Below are positions 42,497-52,739 of a stretch of 64,000 bases of DNA, piece by piece. The number at the start of each line of letters is the position of its first letter. Positions within the stretch are counted from its first letter, which is position 1. The translations under genes were made by a program, and so were the position numbers. The notes below the pieces were generated by a model that was given only the letters and a program-made list of their open reading frames with translations, made no database searches and was not told the DNA's origin. Source of the DNA: Mucilaginibacter endophyticus (lineage in GTDB: Bacteria > Bacteroidota > Bacteroidia > Sphingobacteriales > Sphingobacteriaceae); assembly GCF_003351025.1 (NCBI RefSeq), contig NZ_QPCG01000002.1:62001-126000 (forward strand). Direction: 5' to 3'.

Positions 42497-45400
42497 ATGA
42501 AATTTTATTTTCAAACAGGGGAGCGGCGTTTTGCCTGTTTTCCTAAAATTTTGCTTGTAATGAAGCTTACCCTTGTTATATTAATTACTGCTTTTTTACA
42601 GGTTTCTAAGGCCAGTTATGGACAGCGTATAACTTATAAAGGAAACATATCGGTTGAGAAGTTTTTACAAATAATCCAAGCCCAAACCCCTTTCAAAGTT
42701 CTTTATACTGAAGAAATGGTGAATGGGGCTGGCAACACCGATTTGAACCTGAAAAACGTAACTGTTGAAGACGCACTCAACACTTGCTTCAAGGATAAAC
42801 CATTGAGTTACACTATAAACAACAATGTAATTGTTATTAAAAATAAACCGGTGCTGGTTAATGGGGCAGGCAGCCAATCGTTAACTATCAACGGCAAGGT
42901 GACTGATGATAAAAATGCGCCGCTTCCGGGCGTAACAGTTTTAATTAAAGGCACCAGCACAACTGCAGTTACTGATATTAACGGCGATTATAAAATTACG
43001 GTGAACGACGCTAAAGCGATCCTTGTTTTTAGTTTTGTTGGTTTTGAAACTACCGAGGTTATGCCTGGTACGAACCCGGTAGTCAATGTACAATTAAAGG
43101 TATTCAACCAGAACATTAGCGAGGTTGTGGTTGTGGGGTATGGAACGCAGCGTAAAACATCGCTAACATCGGCGGTTTCGGCAGTTAAAGGAAGCGAACT
43201 GGCAAAGGCCCCGGTCCCTAACATTACCTCATCATTAGCAGGGCGTGTCGCCGGCATATCTGCACGGCCTAACGGCGGTGTACCCGGACAAGATGATCCG
43301 GATATCCATGTCAGGGGCATAGGAACAACAGGAAGTAGTGGCGCCCTTATTGTAATAGATGGAATCATTCGATCTAATATTGATCAAATAGACCAAAACC
43401 AGATCGAATCTGTTTCAATACTGAAAGACGCAGCCGCTGTAGCACCTTATGGTTTGGCAGGTGCCAACGGTGTAATGCTAATTACTACCAAACATGGCCA
43501 AACAGGCCTGCCAACCTTGTCGCTGGGAGCTTATTATGGTATCCAGCGTCCAACATTTCCGCCCAATATGCTAAATGCTAAAGATTACATGACCTTAAAA
43601 AACGAGGCGGATGTAAACTCAGGCTTAGCCCCCGAATTTGCCACAGACCTGATTAATAATTATGATAATCTGCACGCCCAAAATCCCGATAAATACCCTA
43701 ACAGCAATGTTCAGCGGGAATTGGTGAAATTAAACAAACCCCAGCAAAATTATAATTTACAATTAACGGGAGGTACCAACATTATGCAGTATTATGTTGG
43801 CTTCAATTTTTTAAGGCAAGATGGTATATTTGATCCCCTTTCATATAACAGATATAATTACAACGCCAAGGTTGATATCAATGCGACCCCGACCACTAAA
43901 GTAAGTGTTGCGCTCAGCAACTCTATTGAGCAAAACCAAACAGGACCAATAGCACAAGGTATTTCTTACATCCCTACGGCTGCAATTTATTACAGCAACG
44001 GTTTATGGGGACAATCGGGTGGATATTCACCTGCGGGAGATATTGAAAGCGGTAGTTATAGCAAAATAAGCCGAAATACCGCGTTAAACTCTATCGCGGT
44101 TGAGCAGCAGTTGCCGTTTGTGAAAGGGTTAAGTATTAAAGGTGTATTCGGCTATGATCCCACAACTGAAACAGATAAAGGCTGGACACGCCCAAGCTAC
44201 TATTATATTTATGATGCTACAACGTCGCCGGCAACCTATAATAAAACGCAACTTGGCGACGGTTATACTACACTTTCTCAGAGCTTCTTAAAGAGCCAAA
44301 CCTTTACCTATCAGGGATATTTGAATTACCATCGCACGTTTGGCAACAATGATATAACCGGCCTGGTAGTTGCAGAGGCCCGCAACCAGATCTTTAGCAA
44401 TTTCAATGCATCGAGAAGAGGTTTTAGCGTTAATGTGGATGAACTGGATCTGGGTACATCCGACAAATTGAACTTCAATAATGGCGGTTCGTCCAGCACC
44501 GCCAGTCAGTTAGGGTATGTGTATCGCCTGGACTATGCTTATAAAGGCAAATACATGATTGAAGCTACCGGGCGTTATGATGGACACTACTATTTTGCAC
44601 CTGGCCATCAATGGGCATTTTTCCCTGCATTTTCGGCAGGATGGCGATTATCGGAGGAACCGTTTATTAAAAAGAACCTCACGTTTGTAGATAACCTCAA
44701 GTTAAGGGGATCCTGGGGTAAATCAGGTAACCTGGCGGGTAGCCCATATCAGTATCTTACCAAATACAACCTTTACAGTAACGCTTATTCTTTTGGCACC
44801 TCAAACCTTGTTCAGGGATCTTATATACCACTCGAATCGAACCCTGAAATTACCTGGGAAAGGGCAACCAAAAGTGATATAGGCATTGACGGCTCTCTCT
44901 GGGGCGGCAAATTGACGTTTGAGACCGATTATTTTTACGAGAAAAGATCTGACATGTTGATCGATCCGATAACTACCGTTCCGGTTGAGTATGGGCTGGC
45001 ACTCCCACAAACCAACGCCGGTGTAATGAGTAACCACGGCATTGAGGTAGTGCTTGGTACAAACCACAAATTCAGCAATGGTTTACAATTAAGTGTATCA
45101 GGTAATTTTAGCTTCGCAAGGAACAAGCTTTTACAGGTCTTCGAAAATGACGTAACCAAAAATAACCCTCAGCGTAGCCGGACGGGACGCGAGTTAGGAA
45201 CGCCCTTTGGCTATAAGGCGTTGGGCTTATTCAAAACATCGGATGATAAAAACGGTGATGGAATAATAGATAGCAAGGATGGTTATAATATAACCCAATT
45301 TGGTACTCTTCACCCCGGCGATGTGAAATATGCTGATCTGAATGGCGACGGTAAAATAGACGATAAAGACGAAACCGTAGTTGGTTATCCAACCACCCCT

Positions 45401-45910
45401 GAAATAACCTATGGCTTAAACCTTAACGCCTCATGGAAAGGTTTTGATGTCACCTTGTTTTTCCAGGGTGCGGCCAATTCAAGCCTGAATATTCAGGGCT
45501 ATCAGACTGTTCCTTTTAGGATAAACAACACCAACACCTCCTACGAATATTTTGACAACAGGTGGACACCGGATCACCAGGATGCCAAATATCCGAAATC
45601 TTACGCATCGAAAAATACTAATAACACCACTAATCCACTAAATGGTGATGGTTTCGGCGCTTTTTCATCTTCACTATGGATGGCCAATACAAGCTTCCTG
45701 CGATTGAAAACCGCAGTAGTAGGTTATACTATTCCGGCTGCCATTACCAGGAAATTCAGTATTCAGAGCCTGCGTTTATATGTTTCGGGACAAAATGTGT
45801 TTACCATGAGCCCGCTTAAGTTTATGGATCCCGAAACAGGCTATTCATCACGTGAAGAATCGTACCCTGTTCAAAAAGCTTTCATTTTTGGTCTGAACGT
45901 AACTTTTTAA
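42497..45910 (+). CDS. SusC/RagA-type TonB-linked receptor with STN domain
   Basis: 1137 residues. A signal segment (about 15-43), an STN signalling domain (about 45-115), a CarboxypepD_reg-like domain (about 128-205, VTDDKNAPLPGVTVLIKGTS), then the TonB box/plug start SEVVVVGYGTQRKTS and a 22-strand barrel ending in FGLNVTF. It imports glycan fragments through the outer membrane with TonB energy. The STN domain is the part that touches FecR, matching the sigma/anti-sigma genes upstream: this receptor is both importer and sensor. Followed 19 bp later by susD. Confidence 0.96.
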   Translation: MKFYFQTGERRFACFPKILLVMKLTLVILITAFLQVSKASYGQRITYKGNISVEKFLQIIQAQTPFKVLYTEEMVNGAGNTDLNLKNVTVEDALNTCFKDKPLSYTINNNVIVIKNKPVLVNGAGSQSLTINGKVTDDKNAPLPGVTVLIKGTSTTAVTDINGDYKITVNDAKAILVFSFVGFETTEVMPGTNPVVNVQLKVFNQNISEVVVVGYGTQRKTSLTSAVSAVKGSELAKAPVPNITSSLAGRVAGISARPNGGVPGQDDPDIHVRGIGTTGSSGALIVIDGIIRSNIDQIDQNQIESVSILKDAAAVAPYGLAGANGVMLITTKHGQTGLPTLSLGAYYGIQRPTFPPNMLNAKDYMTLKNEADVNSGLAPEFATDLINNYDNLHAQNPDKYPNSNVQRELVKLNKPQQNYNLQLTGGTNIMQYYVGFNFLRQDGIFDPLSYNRYNYNAKVDINATPTTKVSVALSNSIEQNQTGPIAQGISYIPTAAIYYSNGLWGQSGGYSPAGDIESGSYSKISRNTALNSIAVEQQLPFVKGLSIKGVFGYDPTTETDKGWTRPSYYYIYDATTSPATYNKTQLGDGYTTLSQSFLKSQTFTYQGYLNYHRTFGNNDITGLVVAEARNQIFSNFNASRRGFSVNVDELDLGTSDKLNFNNGGSSSTASQLGYVYRLDYAYKGKYMIEATGRYDGHYYFAPGHQWAFFPAFSAGWRLSEEPFIKKNLTFVDNLKLRGSWGKSGNLAGSPYQYLTKYNLYSNAYSFGTSNLVQGSYIPLESNPEITWERATKSDIGIDGSLWGGKLTFETDYFYEKRSDMLIDPITTVPVEYGLALPQTNAGVMSNHGIEVVLGTNHKFSNGLQLSVSGNFSFARNKLLQVFENDVTKNNPQRSRTGRELGTPFGYKALGLFKTSDDKNGDGIIDSKDGYNITQFGTLHPGDVKYADLNGDGKIDDKDETVVGYPTTPEITYGLNLNASWKGFDVTLFFQGAANSSLNIQGYQTVPFRINNTNTSYEYFDNRWTPDHQDAKYPKSYASKNTNNTTNPLNGDGFGAFSSSLWMANTSFLRLKTAVVGYTIPAAITRKFSIQSLRLYVSGQNVFTMSPLKFMDPETGYSSREESYPVQKAFIFGLNVTF

Positions 45911-45929
45911 CCATAGCGTAATTAAAGTC

Positions 45930-47738
45930 ATGAAGAAATTAAATAAAAATAGCACCTACTATGGTTGGCTGTTGCTGGCCGTATTGGTGATCCCTATAGC
46001 ATCCTGCAAAAAATACCTTGATAATTCACCCAAAGATTCTATTGCGGGCGATGTGCAATGGAGCAGTGAAACTACTGCCGACCTGTTTTTAAATGATATT
46101 TACCACCAGATAAACGATCAGGGTGATACTCCCGACCCATTGGATAGCTACACAGACGATAACGATGGCGGGCCATATTGGAAATCATGGCGCTGGAGAC
46201 AAGGTATCATCGGGCCTGGTGTTGAAGATGGCACCCCGCAAGAAAATGATGGTGGGGCATCAAATTACGAGGAATGGGACGCAGTTTATTCCAAGATCAG
46301 AAAGTGTAACACTTTTATTCAGGAAGTGAATGCGCACGCTGCAAACCTCTCGCTGGGTTACAGAAACAAAAGGATTGACGAAGTTCGTTTTCTACGGGCT
46401 TTTTTTTACAGTTATTTATGGATGCACGTTGGTGGCTTGCCGATAATAACCGTACCGCAAGACAGAAATAAGGATAGCCAGGCCGATCTGTTTAAATCCA
46501 GAAGCACTTTTGGCGACACCTATAACTTTATCGATGCTCAGTTAGACTCTGTTGTCAATAACAATTACCTGGCAAAAAAATACAATGCGGGTGAAGCAGA
46601 TGCAGGTCGTGCTACGATAGGGGCGGCACTGGCGTTAAAGGGTTGGATTGAGTTGTACGCCGCAAGTCCATCCTTCAACACCGGTTCGGCGATAATGGGT
46701 TCCGACCCTAACAAATTTTTCAGCTTCGGTAACACGGATGTGGCACGCTATGTTAAAGCCGCCGCAACCAATAAAAAGTTTATCGATGAACTGGGAGGTA
46801 CCTATGCATTATTCCCCGATATGACCACTTTCTGGAAGGAATCTAATGAATACAATTCTGAAGTTATATTTGATAAACAGGCAGTAGCCAATAGCACAGG
46901 CAGTGCGTATAACCTTTTCGGCGGCCCGGTCTACATATTAGGTCAGTATTACACCTGGGGAAATTACGACCCTACACAAGAACTGGTTGATCAGTTCAGG
47001 ATGGATAATGGTTTGCCTATAAGTGACCCGAAATCGGGGTATGACCCTCAACATCCGTATTTGCATCGCGAAAAGCGTTTTTATGATTGGATAGTATATG
47101 ATGGAGCGCCGTACAAGCAAAATTGGATGAATAAAACAGATACCATTTACACCAGGATCGATAAAGTTCACCCATCCCTCAATGAGATCGATTTTGGCTC
47201 GTCAGATGTATCTAATACGGCATATTATTTCAAAAAACGCCTTAACCCGGATATTGTACCATCGGGCGGTAGCAGCAACGGTATCAACTACGTGTACTTT
47301 CGTTACGCTGAGGTGTTATTGAATTACGCGGAAGCTCAGAATGAAGCTGTTGGCCCGAATGCAGATGTTTATTCGGCCCTTAATAAGCTCAGAACGAGAT
47401 CAAATTTGCCTGCACTTGAGGCTACTTATGGTGGCCAGAATTTGAGCCAGGCCCAAATGCGTGCCGTTATCCGTAATGAACGCAGGGTTGAACTGTGCTG
47501 GGAAAACAAAAGGTATTATGATATCATTCGCTGGGGCATAGGAGTTGATGTACTTAACGTTGACAGGCACGGCATGAAGATCTCCAACACTTCGCCAGCC
47601 GATAATAAAGGCGTATGGAAGTATGAACCTGTATTGTTAGGGCACCCGCATGTGTTTACATCAAAAATGTACCTTAATCCAATACCACAACCGGTTATTG
47701 ACAGGAATCCGAACATTAAGCAAAATCCTAATTATTAA
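45930..47738 (+). CDS. SusD/RagB-type glycan-binding lipoprotein
   Basis: 602 residues. Signal with lipobox IASC (Cys26), then the SusD fold of TPR-like helices: KKYLDNSPKDS at the N-terminus, EVRFLRAFFYSYLWMHVGGL and the C-terminal ALNKLRTRSNLPAL and RNERRVELCWENKRYYDIIRW. It forms the lid of the SusC barrel and captures glycan at the cell surface. The ligand is unknown. Confidence 0.96.
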   Translation: MKKLNKNSTYYGWLLLAVLVIPIASCKKYLDNSPKDSIAGDVQWSSETTADLFLNDIYHQINDQGDTPDPLDSYTDDNDGGPYWKSWRWRQGIIGPGVEDGTPQENDGGASNYEEWDAVYSKIRKCNTFIQEVNAHAANLSLGYRNKRIDEVRFLRAFFYSYLWMHVGGLPIITVPQDRNKDSQADLFKSRSTFGDTYNFIDAQLDSVVNNNYLAKKYNAGEADAGRATIGAALALKGWIELYAASPSFNTGSAIMGSDPNKFFSFGNTDVARYVKAAATNKKFIDELGGTYALFPDMTTFWKESNEYNSEVIFDKQAVANSTGSAYNLFGGPVYILGQYYTWGNYDPTQELVDQFRMDNGLPISDPKSGYDPQHPYLHREKRFYDWIVYDGAPYKQNWMNKTDTIYTRIDKVHPSLNEIDFGSSDVSNTAYYFKKRLNPDIVPSGGSSNGINYVYFRYAEVLLNYAEAQNEAVGPNADVYSALNKLRTRSNLPALEATYGGQNLSQAQMRAVIRNERRVELCWENKRYYDIIRWGIGVDVLNVDRHGMKISNTSPADNKGVWKYEPVLLGHPHVFTSKMYLNPIPQPVIDRNPNIKQNPNY

Positions 47739-47763
47739 GCCCGTAAACATAGGATTAGCAGTT

Positions 47764-47800
47764 AACCACCGGCGTAAGCAAGTTTACGCTGGTGGTTTTT
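47764..47800 (+). terminator. Terminator between susD and the GH3 gene
   Basis: 14-bp stem (AACCACCGGCGTAA, 47764-47777, with 47784-47797; one G-T pair), 6-nt loop and T tract. It should reduce GH3 expression relative to susCD, or the GH3 gene has its own promoter. Confidence 0.85.
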
Positions 47801-47820
47801 AAATATTAAAATCAAATCAA

Positions 47821-50133
47821 ATGCTAAATAATAAATCCATCTTCCTGTCTGTGTTAAGTGTTGCGTTTGCAATAACGGCAAATGCCCAGCTTTACAAAGA
47901 CCCCAAAGCGCCTGTACAAAAGCGCGTAGCCGATCTGTTAAAACGAATGACCCTCGAAGAAAAAATAGGACAGATGAGTATGTCGTCGCTTACTGGAGCT
48001 AAGAATAGCAAAATAGCTTATGGAGTTTTGGAGAGCCCTTTTACTAATGTAAGAGATGTTGCTTTAAAATCGGCAGTTGCAAAAAAATACAGTCGCGAGC
48101 AAACCCGTCTCGGGATTCCTCCGATACAAATAGGTGAATGTTTGCACGGGCAGCTTGCCGCGGGGGCAACAACTTTTCCGCAAGCCATAGCCCAGGGAAG
48201 TACCTGGAACCCTGAATTGATAGAAAAGATGGGACAAGCTATAGCTTATGAAGCATCTACATCCGGGGTTGACCAGGCATTGTCACCATTGTTCGACCTG
48301 ATCAGGGATGCCCGTTATGGGAGAGTAGAAGAGTGTTTTGCTGAAGACCCTTATTTGGTTGGTCAGCTTGGTTCGGCCTTTGTAAGGGGGATGCAGGGTA
48401 ATCCCGCCCAAACCCGAAATAGCTTCGCTTTTGATAAAGTGATGTGCACCGGAAAGCATTTCGCTGCTTACAGCAAACCCATTGCGGGTATTAATATAGC
48501 CCCGGCCGAAATAGGGGAGCGCGAACTGCGCACCATGTTCCTGGCACCGTTTCGCGATGTTGTGCAGGATGCGAACATAGCCGCTATTATGCCCTCATAC
48601 AATGAAATAGACGGCGTTCCTGCCCATAGTAATGAGTTTTTGTTAAAACAGGTATTAAGGAAAGAGTGGAATTTTAAAGGCTATGTATTTTCCGATTACG
48701 GGGGCCTGAGCCAGTTGTACGATTTTCATAAGATCGCTAAATCGAAGTCAGAGGCTGCTATTTTCGGCATAACCGCCGGGGTCGATCTGGAAGCTGCCCG
48801 CCCTGATATTTATCCTCATTTAATTGAGTTGGTTAAAGCAGGTAAGATCAAAGAATCGCAAATTGATACTGCCGTAGCCCGCATTTTAACCCTTAAATTT
48901 AAAGCAGGATTATTTGAAAAGCCCTTGGCCGATACTTCGCGCATAAAGGACAGGGTACATACCGCCGATCATATCAAACTTTCGCAGCAAATAGCAGAAG
49001 AATCTATCGTATTATTAAAAAACAATGATAACCTGTTGCCTCTGAATATCAGTAAACTAAAATCTATTGCTGTTATAGGCCCCAACGCTAATAAAGTTCA
49101 ATATGGCGATTATAGTTTCACCAGAGATAACCTCTCGGGTGTAAATGTGCTTGAGGGAATTAAGCAATTTGTAGGTAATAGCGTTAAAGTAAACTACGCC
49201 CAGGGATGCGAACTTACCGGTCTTGACCGAAGCGGCTTTGACGAAGCTATAAAAACTGCTAATGAAAGTGACGCAGTTGTGGTGGTATTAGGAACTACCA
49301 GCGTTGTTTTTCAGGGTGTAGGCTGGAATGGCCAGGCACCGGGTAACGAGCCCCAGGATCCTTTTACCTGTGGAGAAGGATATGATGTTACGGATATTAG
49401 TCCACAAGGCGTTCAACGCGAATTGTTGCAGGCCATTTACAAAACCGGTAAACCTGTTATACTGGTGCTGGAGAACGGCCGTCCGTGGAGTATCAGTTGG
49501 GAAAAAGAAAATATCCCGGCTATTTTAGAGGCTTGGTACCCCGGTGAAAAAGGCGGCACTGCCATTACCAATATTTTGTTTGGCAAAGTAAACCCGTCTG
49601 GAAGGCTTAATATGAGCGTGCCGCAATCAACCGGCCATATTCCTGTATTTTATAACTATGTAAACTCATCGAGAGGTAATAACCGCGAAGCCGGAACAAT
49701 TGAAAAACCAGGGCGAGACTATGTATTTTCATCCCCTGATCCACTGTTTGCTTTCGGCTTTGGTTTGAGCTATACTTCGTTTGACTACAGTAATCTTAAA
49801 GTGTCAAAAACAACTTTTAGTAAAGATGAACAGGTTACTGTTTCTGTAGATGTAAAAAATGTGGGCAAGGTAGCTGGTAAAGAAGTTGTGCAATTGTACC
49901 TTGGTAATAAAGTTAATTCGGTTAGTACGCCGGTTGTGGCTTTAAAAAGGTTTAGTAAAATAACTGTTGAACCGGGAGAAACTAAAACAGTAAGTTTTAA
50001 AATTGATGCTAAAGATATTGCCATCTGGAATCGCCAGATGAAGTTTGTTACTGAGTCGGGTACGTTTGATGTGATGATCGCCAAAGCGGCCAACAATGTT
50101 GTATTAAAACAACAAGTGGAATATAAAAACTGA
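47821..50133 (+). CDS. Glycoside hydrolase family 3
   Basis: 770 residues with a signal peptide (1-23, ending ANAQ). GH3 N-terminal barrel with nucleophile Asp292 in YVFSDYGG (Tyr where many members have Trp), GH3 C-terminal domain (about 395-620) and fibronectin III-like domain (about 665-755, VSVDVKNVGKVAGKEVVQLY). Likely a periplasmic exo-beta-glucosidase or beta-xylosidase working on oligosaccharides brought in by the SusCD pair. It is the only enzyme at this locus, which points to a simple beta-linked substrate. Confidence 0.93.
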   Translation: MLNNKSIFLSVLSVAFAITANAQLYKDPKAPVQKRVADLLKRMTLEEKIGQMSMSSLTGAKNSKIAYGVLESPFTNVRDVALKSAVAKKYSREQTRLGIPPIQIGECLHGQLAAGATTFPQAIAQGSTWNPELIEKMGQAIAYEASTSGVDQALSPLFDLIRDARYGRVEECFAEDPYLVGQLGSAFVRGMQGNPAQTRNSFAFDKVMCTGKHFAAYSKPIAGINIAPAEIGERELRTMFLAPFRDVVQDANIAAIMPSYNEIDGVPAHSNEFLLKQVLRKEWNFKGYVFSDYGGLSQLYDFHKIAKSKSEAAIFGITAGVDLEAARPDIYPHLIELVKAGKIKESQIDTAVARILTLKFKAGLFEKPLADTSRIKDRVHTADHIKLSQQIAEESIVLLKNNDNLLPLNISKLKSIAVIGPNANKVQYGDYSFTRDNLSGVNVLEGIKQFVGNSVKVNYAQGCELTGLDRSGFDEAIKTANESDAVVVVLGTTSVVFQGVGWNGQAPGNEPQDPFTCGEGYDVTDISPQGVQRELLQAIYKTGKPVILVLENGRPWSISWEKENIPAILEAWYPGEKGGTAITNILFGKVNPSGRLNMSVPQSTGHIPVFYNYVNSSRGNNREAGTIEKPGRDYVFSSPDPLFAFGFGLSYTSFDYSNLKVSKTTFSKDEQVTVSVDVKNVGKVAGKEVVQLYLGNKVNSVSTPVVALKRFSKITVEPGETKTVSFKIDAKDIAIWNRQMKFVTESGTFDVMIAKAANNVVLKQQVEYKN

Positions 50134-50315
50134 TATCCGTTTGTGGGATCATAAATTCGTGGGACAATTCCATTATATTGTCCCTGGGCATTCCGCATTA
50201 TTGTCAAAAAGATTGAATAACTGAATTCCGGTCTTGTGATGTAAGTAATTCGGGCCGCTGGGAAAACCTTCGGTTGTAGATTTAAAAGACCTTTGTGTTA
50301 TTAAATCTTCAGTAA

Positions 50316-51131
50316 ATGGAAAGGAAAAAAGTTGCATTAGTTACTGGGGCCTCGTCTGGCATTGGCGAGGCTACAGTAATACTCTTAGCCAATAACGGTT
50401 ATAAAGTTTACGGAGCTGCCCGCAGGGTGGAAAAAATGAGGCACCTGAAATTGGCTGGCATTGAGATTTTGGCGATGGATATTTCTGACGACGAAACCAT
50501 GGTGCAAGGGGTCAATGAGATCATTAAAAGAGAAGAAAATATCGATATCCTCGTTAATAATGCCGGGTTTGGATCCTTCGGTGCCGTAGAGGATGTTGCT
50601 ATGAAAGATGCACGCTATCAAATGGAAGTAAATTTGATCGGCCTGGCACGGTTATGCCAGCTGATATTGCCGCACATGCGCCGTCAGCATTCAGGAAAAA
50701 TCATTAACATCACCTCAATCGGCGGTAAAATGGCCACACCAATGGGCGGCTGGTACCACGCCAGCAAATTTGCGGTAGAAGGCTTAAGCGACAGCCTCCG
50801 GATGGAAGTGAAACAATTCGGGATCGACGTGATCGTTATTGAACCCGGAGGCGTTAAAACTGAATGGGCCGGAATTGCTGCGAACCATGCGGGTAGCGTT
50901 TCTGGCGATACCGTCTATAAAGCTATGGCTGATAAAGCCAAAGAGATCGATGCTGCACAGGACAAATTTTCCGAGCCCGTAGAAATTGCCAGAACGATCC
51001 AAAAGGCGATTGAGGCTAAGAAGCCCAAAGCACGTTATTCAGCCGGCAGCATGGCGGGCGTGATCCTCTTTTTGAAAAAATGGCTGAGCGATGCCGCCTT
51101 CGATAAATTCATGATGCAGCGTTTTAAATAA
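50316..51131 (+). CDS. Short-chain dehydrogenase/reductase
   Basis: 271 residues, classical SDR: TGASSGIGEA (about 10-19), NNAGFGSFG, Ser in TSIGGKM, and YHASK. Arg in AARRVEKM after the second strand suggests NADP preference. The C-terminal PKARYSAGSMAGVILFLKKW is typical of the retinol dehydrogenase-like subgroup. The AraC gene follows 22 bp later and probably forms a unit with it. Substrate unknown. Confidence 0.88.
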   Translation: MERKKVALVTGASSGIGEATVILLANNGYKVYGAARRVEKMRHLKLAGIEILAMDISDDETMVQGVNEIIKREENIDILVNNAGFGSFGAVEDVAMKDARYQMEVNLIGLARLCQLILPHMRRQHSGKIINITSIGGKMATPMGGWYHASKFAVEGLSDSLRMEVKQFGIDVIVIEPGGVKTEWAGIAANHAGSVSGDTVYKAMADKAKEIDAAQDKFSEPVEIARTIQKAIEAKKPKARYSAGSMAGVILFLKKWLSDAAFDKFMMQRFK

Positions 51132-51153
51132 TTACCGATATTTAAAAAAAGGT

Positions 51154-51960
51154 ATGTCGTACTCTGCGCATCAATACAATATTATCATGTCTACCTGTGC
51201 CGCGGTGGCGCATCGGGGCGGAGAAGATTTAGTTCCCGAGCACGCGCTCGCTTACCGGATTAGCGGGGTATCCCGCACTGTTATTGGGGACAAAGCACAT
51301 GTTTCCGGCCCGGGTACTATTGCATTGGCCCGAAAGAATACCTTATTGAAAACCATCAAATATCCCGAACGGGGGGATATTCCTTTTCGTTCCATTGCGA
51401 TTCTTTTAAACCAAGCCATTTTGAAGAAAATTAGCGTGGAAGAAAATATCATTGCCGACACCGCCTATACCGGGGAACCGGCCCTTGATCTCAGCCAAAA
51501 CCTGTTTCTGAAAGGGTATTTTGAATCGTTGGTCCCATTTTTCCAGACAGGGAGAACGCTGACACCCAGCCTGGCGGAATTAAAGACCCGCGAGGCGGTC
51601 GCCTTACTGTTGCAGCACGATGCCAAATTGAAAAACATGCTGTTTGATTTCAGCGAACCGGGAAAGATCGATCTGGAAGCGTTTATGCAAAAAAACTATG
51701 TTTATCACATTTCACTGGCCCAGTTTGCCCGGCTCTCGGGGCGCAGCATGACCACGTTTAAACGGGACTTTAAAAAGATCTTCGACAGCACACCTGAACA
51801 ATGGATTCGGAACAAAAGGTTAGAGCGTGCGCATTTTTTAATTGCCGAACGCAAACAGGCTCCGGTATCCATTTTTTCAGAAGTTGGCTTCGAGACCCTT
51901 TCTCACTTTTCATCCGCCTTTAAAAAACTCTACGGGTATAACCCGTCGGCACTGACCTGA
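51154..51960 (+). CDS. AraC family transcriptional regulator
   Basis: 268 residues. An N-terminal cupin-like sensor (about 20-130) and C-terminal double helix-turn-helix (about 170-265): AQFARLSGRSMTTFKRDFKK then EVGFETLSHFSSAFKKLYG. Its middle (DLEAFMQKNYVYHISLAQFA) is alike the regulator at the window end (DLAVFMEKNFMHNMPLEKLA), so the two are paralogues. ATG 51154 or the later ATG 51187 could be the start. It likely controls the SDR gene before it. Confidence 0.88.
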   Translation: MSYSAHQYNIIMSTCAAVAHRGGEDLVPEHALAYRISGVSRTVIGDKAHVSGPGTIALARKNTLLKTIKYPERGDIPFRSIAILLNQAILKKISVEENIIADTAYTGEPALDLSQNLFLKGYFESLVPFFQTGRTLTPSLAELKTREAVALLLQHDAKLKNMLFDFSEPGKIDLEAFMQKNYVYHISLAQFARLSGRSMTTFKRDFKKIFDSTPEQWIRNKRLERAHFLIAERKQAPVSIFSEVGFETLSHFSSAFKKLYGYNPSALT

Positions 51961-52007
51961 AGGTTAAACAACTTTTAGATTTTTTTGAAACATCAAAGCT
52001 TACTACG

Positions 52008-52448
52008 ATGAAAAAAATAGTATTCCTGGGCTTACTATGCCTTGTTAACAGTACATTATTTGCACAATCTGCAAGCGATAAAGTGCTTGGTATTTGGATG
52101 ACGGTCGCTAAAAATGCGAAGATCGAAATCTACCGGTCGGACAATAGATATTTCGGAAAGGTTTTGTGGGGAACGCTGCTCTACGAAAAAGATGGCAAAA
52201 CTTCATTGAAGGACAATCTTAACCCCGATCCTCTGTTAAGATCGAGGAATCGTATCGGGTTGATCTTTATTACGGATCTGATTTATAGTGATGGTGAATA
52301 CAGCAGTGGTCAGATATATAACTCGACGAATGGAAAAACCTACCGGTTAAAAATGAAATTGCTCGACGATAATGATTTGGAAATGCGCGGCTTCCTGGGC
52401 TTTACCTTGTTTGGGCAAACCGTCAAATGGGTGAGGGTGAAAGAATAA
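52008..52448 (+). CDS. Exported DUF2147 protein
   Basis: 146 residues with signal peptide (1-20, ending TLFAQ). The mature part is one DUF2147 domain: VLGIWMTVAKNAKIEIYRS, YFGKVLW, IYNSTNGKTYRLKMKL and a final VKWVRV. This is a lipocalin-like beta domain found in exported proteins of Bacteroidota and Proteobacteria; ligand unknown. 48 bp after the AraC stop. Confidence 0.9.
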   Translation: MKKIVFLGLLCLVNSTLFAQSASDKVLGIWMTVAKNAKIEIYRSDNRYFGKVLWGTLLYEKDGKTSLKDNLNPDPLLRSRNRIGLIFITDLIYSDGEYSSGQIYNSTNGKTYRLKMKLLDDNDLEMRGFLGFTLFGQTVKWVRVKE

Positions 52449-52739
52449 TCCTACCACTAAACAGCATCGCTTGTTTGTCGAACGCCGGACAGTTGATGGC
52501 CGTTAGACACCGGGTAATTGTCCTGCTTGCAAAAAATCACCATATCTAAGACGGGGAACGACAAAATTAAAGAAACGCTTGCGCGGTTCTTTTTGATAAA
52601 AAGGCGAAACAATTGGTTTAGATATCCAACCATATTGCAAAGAAGTGCCGGCCAAAAGTTAAGGCTGGAAAAATATTTAAAATTTTTTTGCATCTTTTTT
52701 AGCATTGGCCGTCATAGGAGAAAATTTAAATATTCTTTT

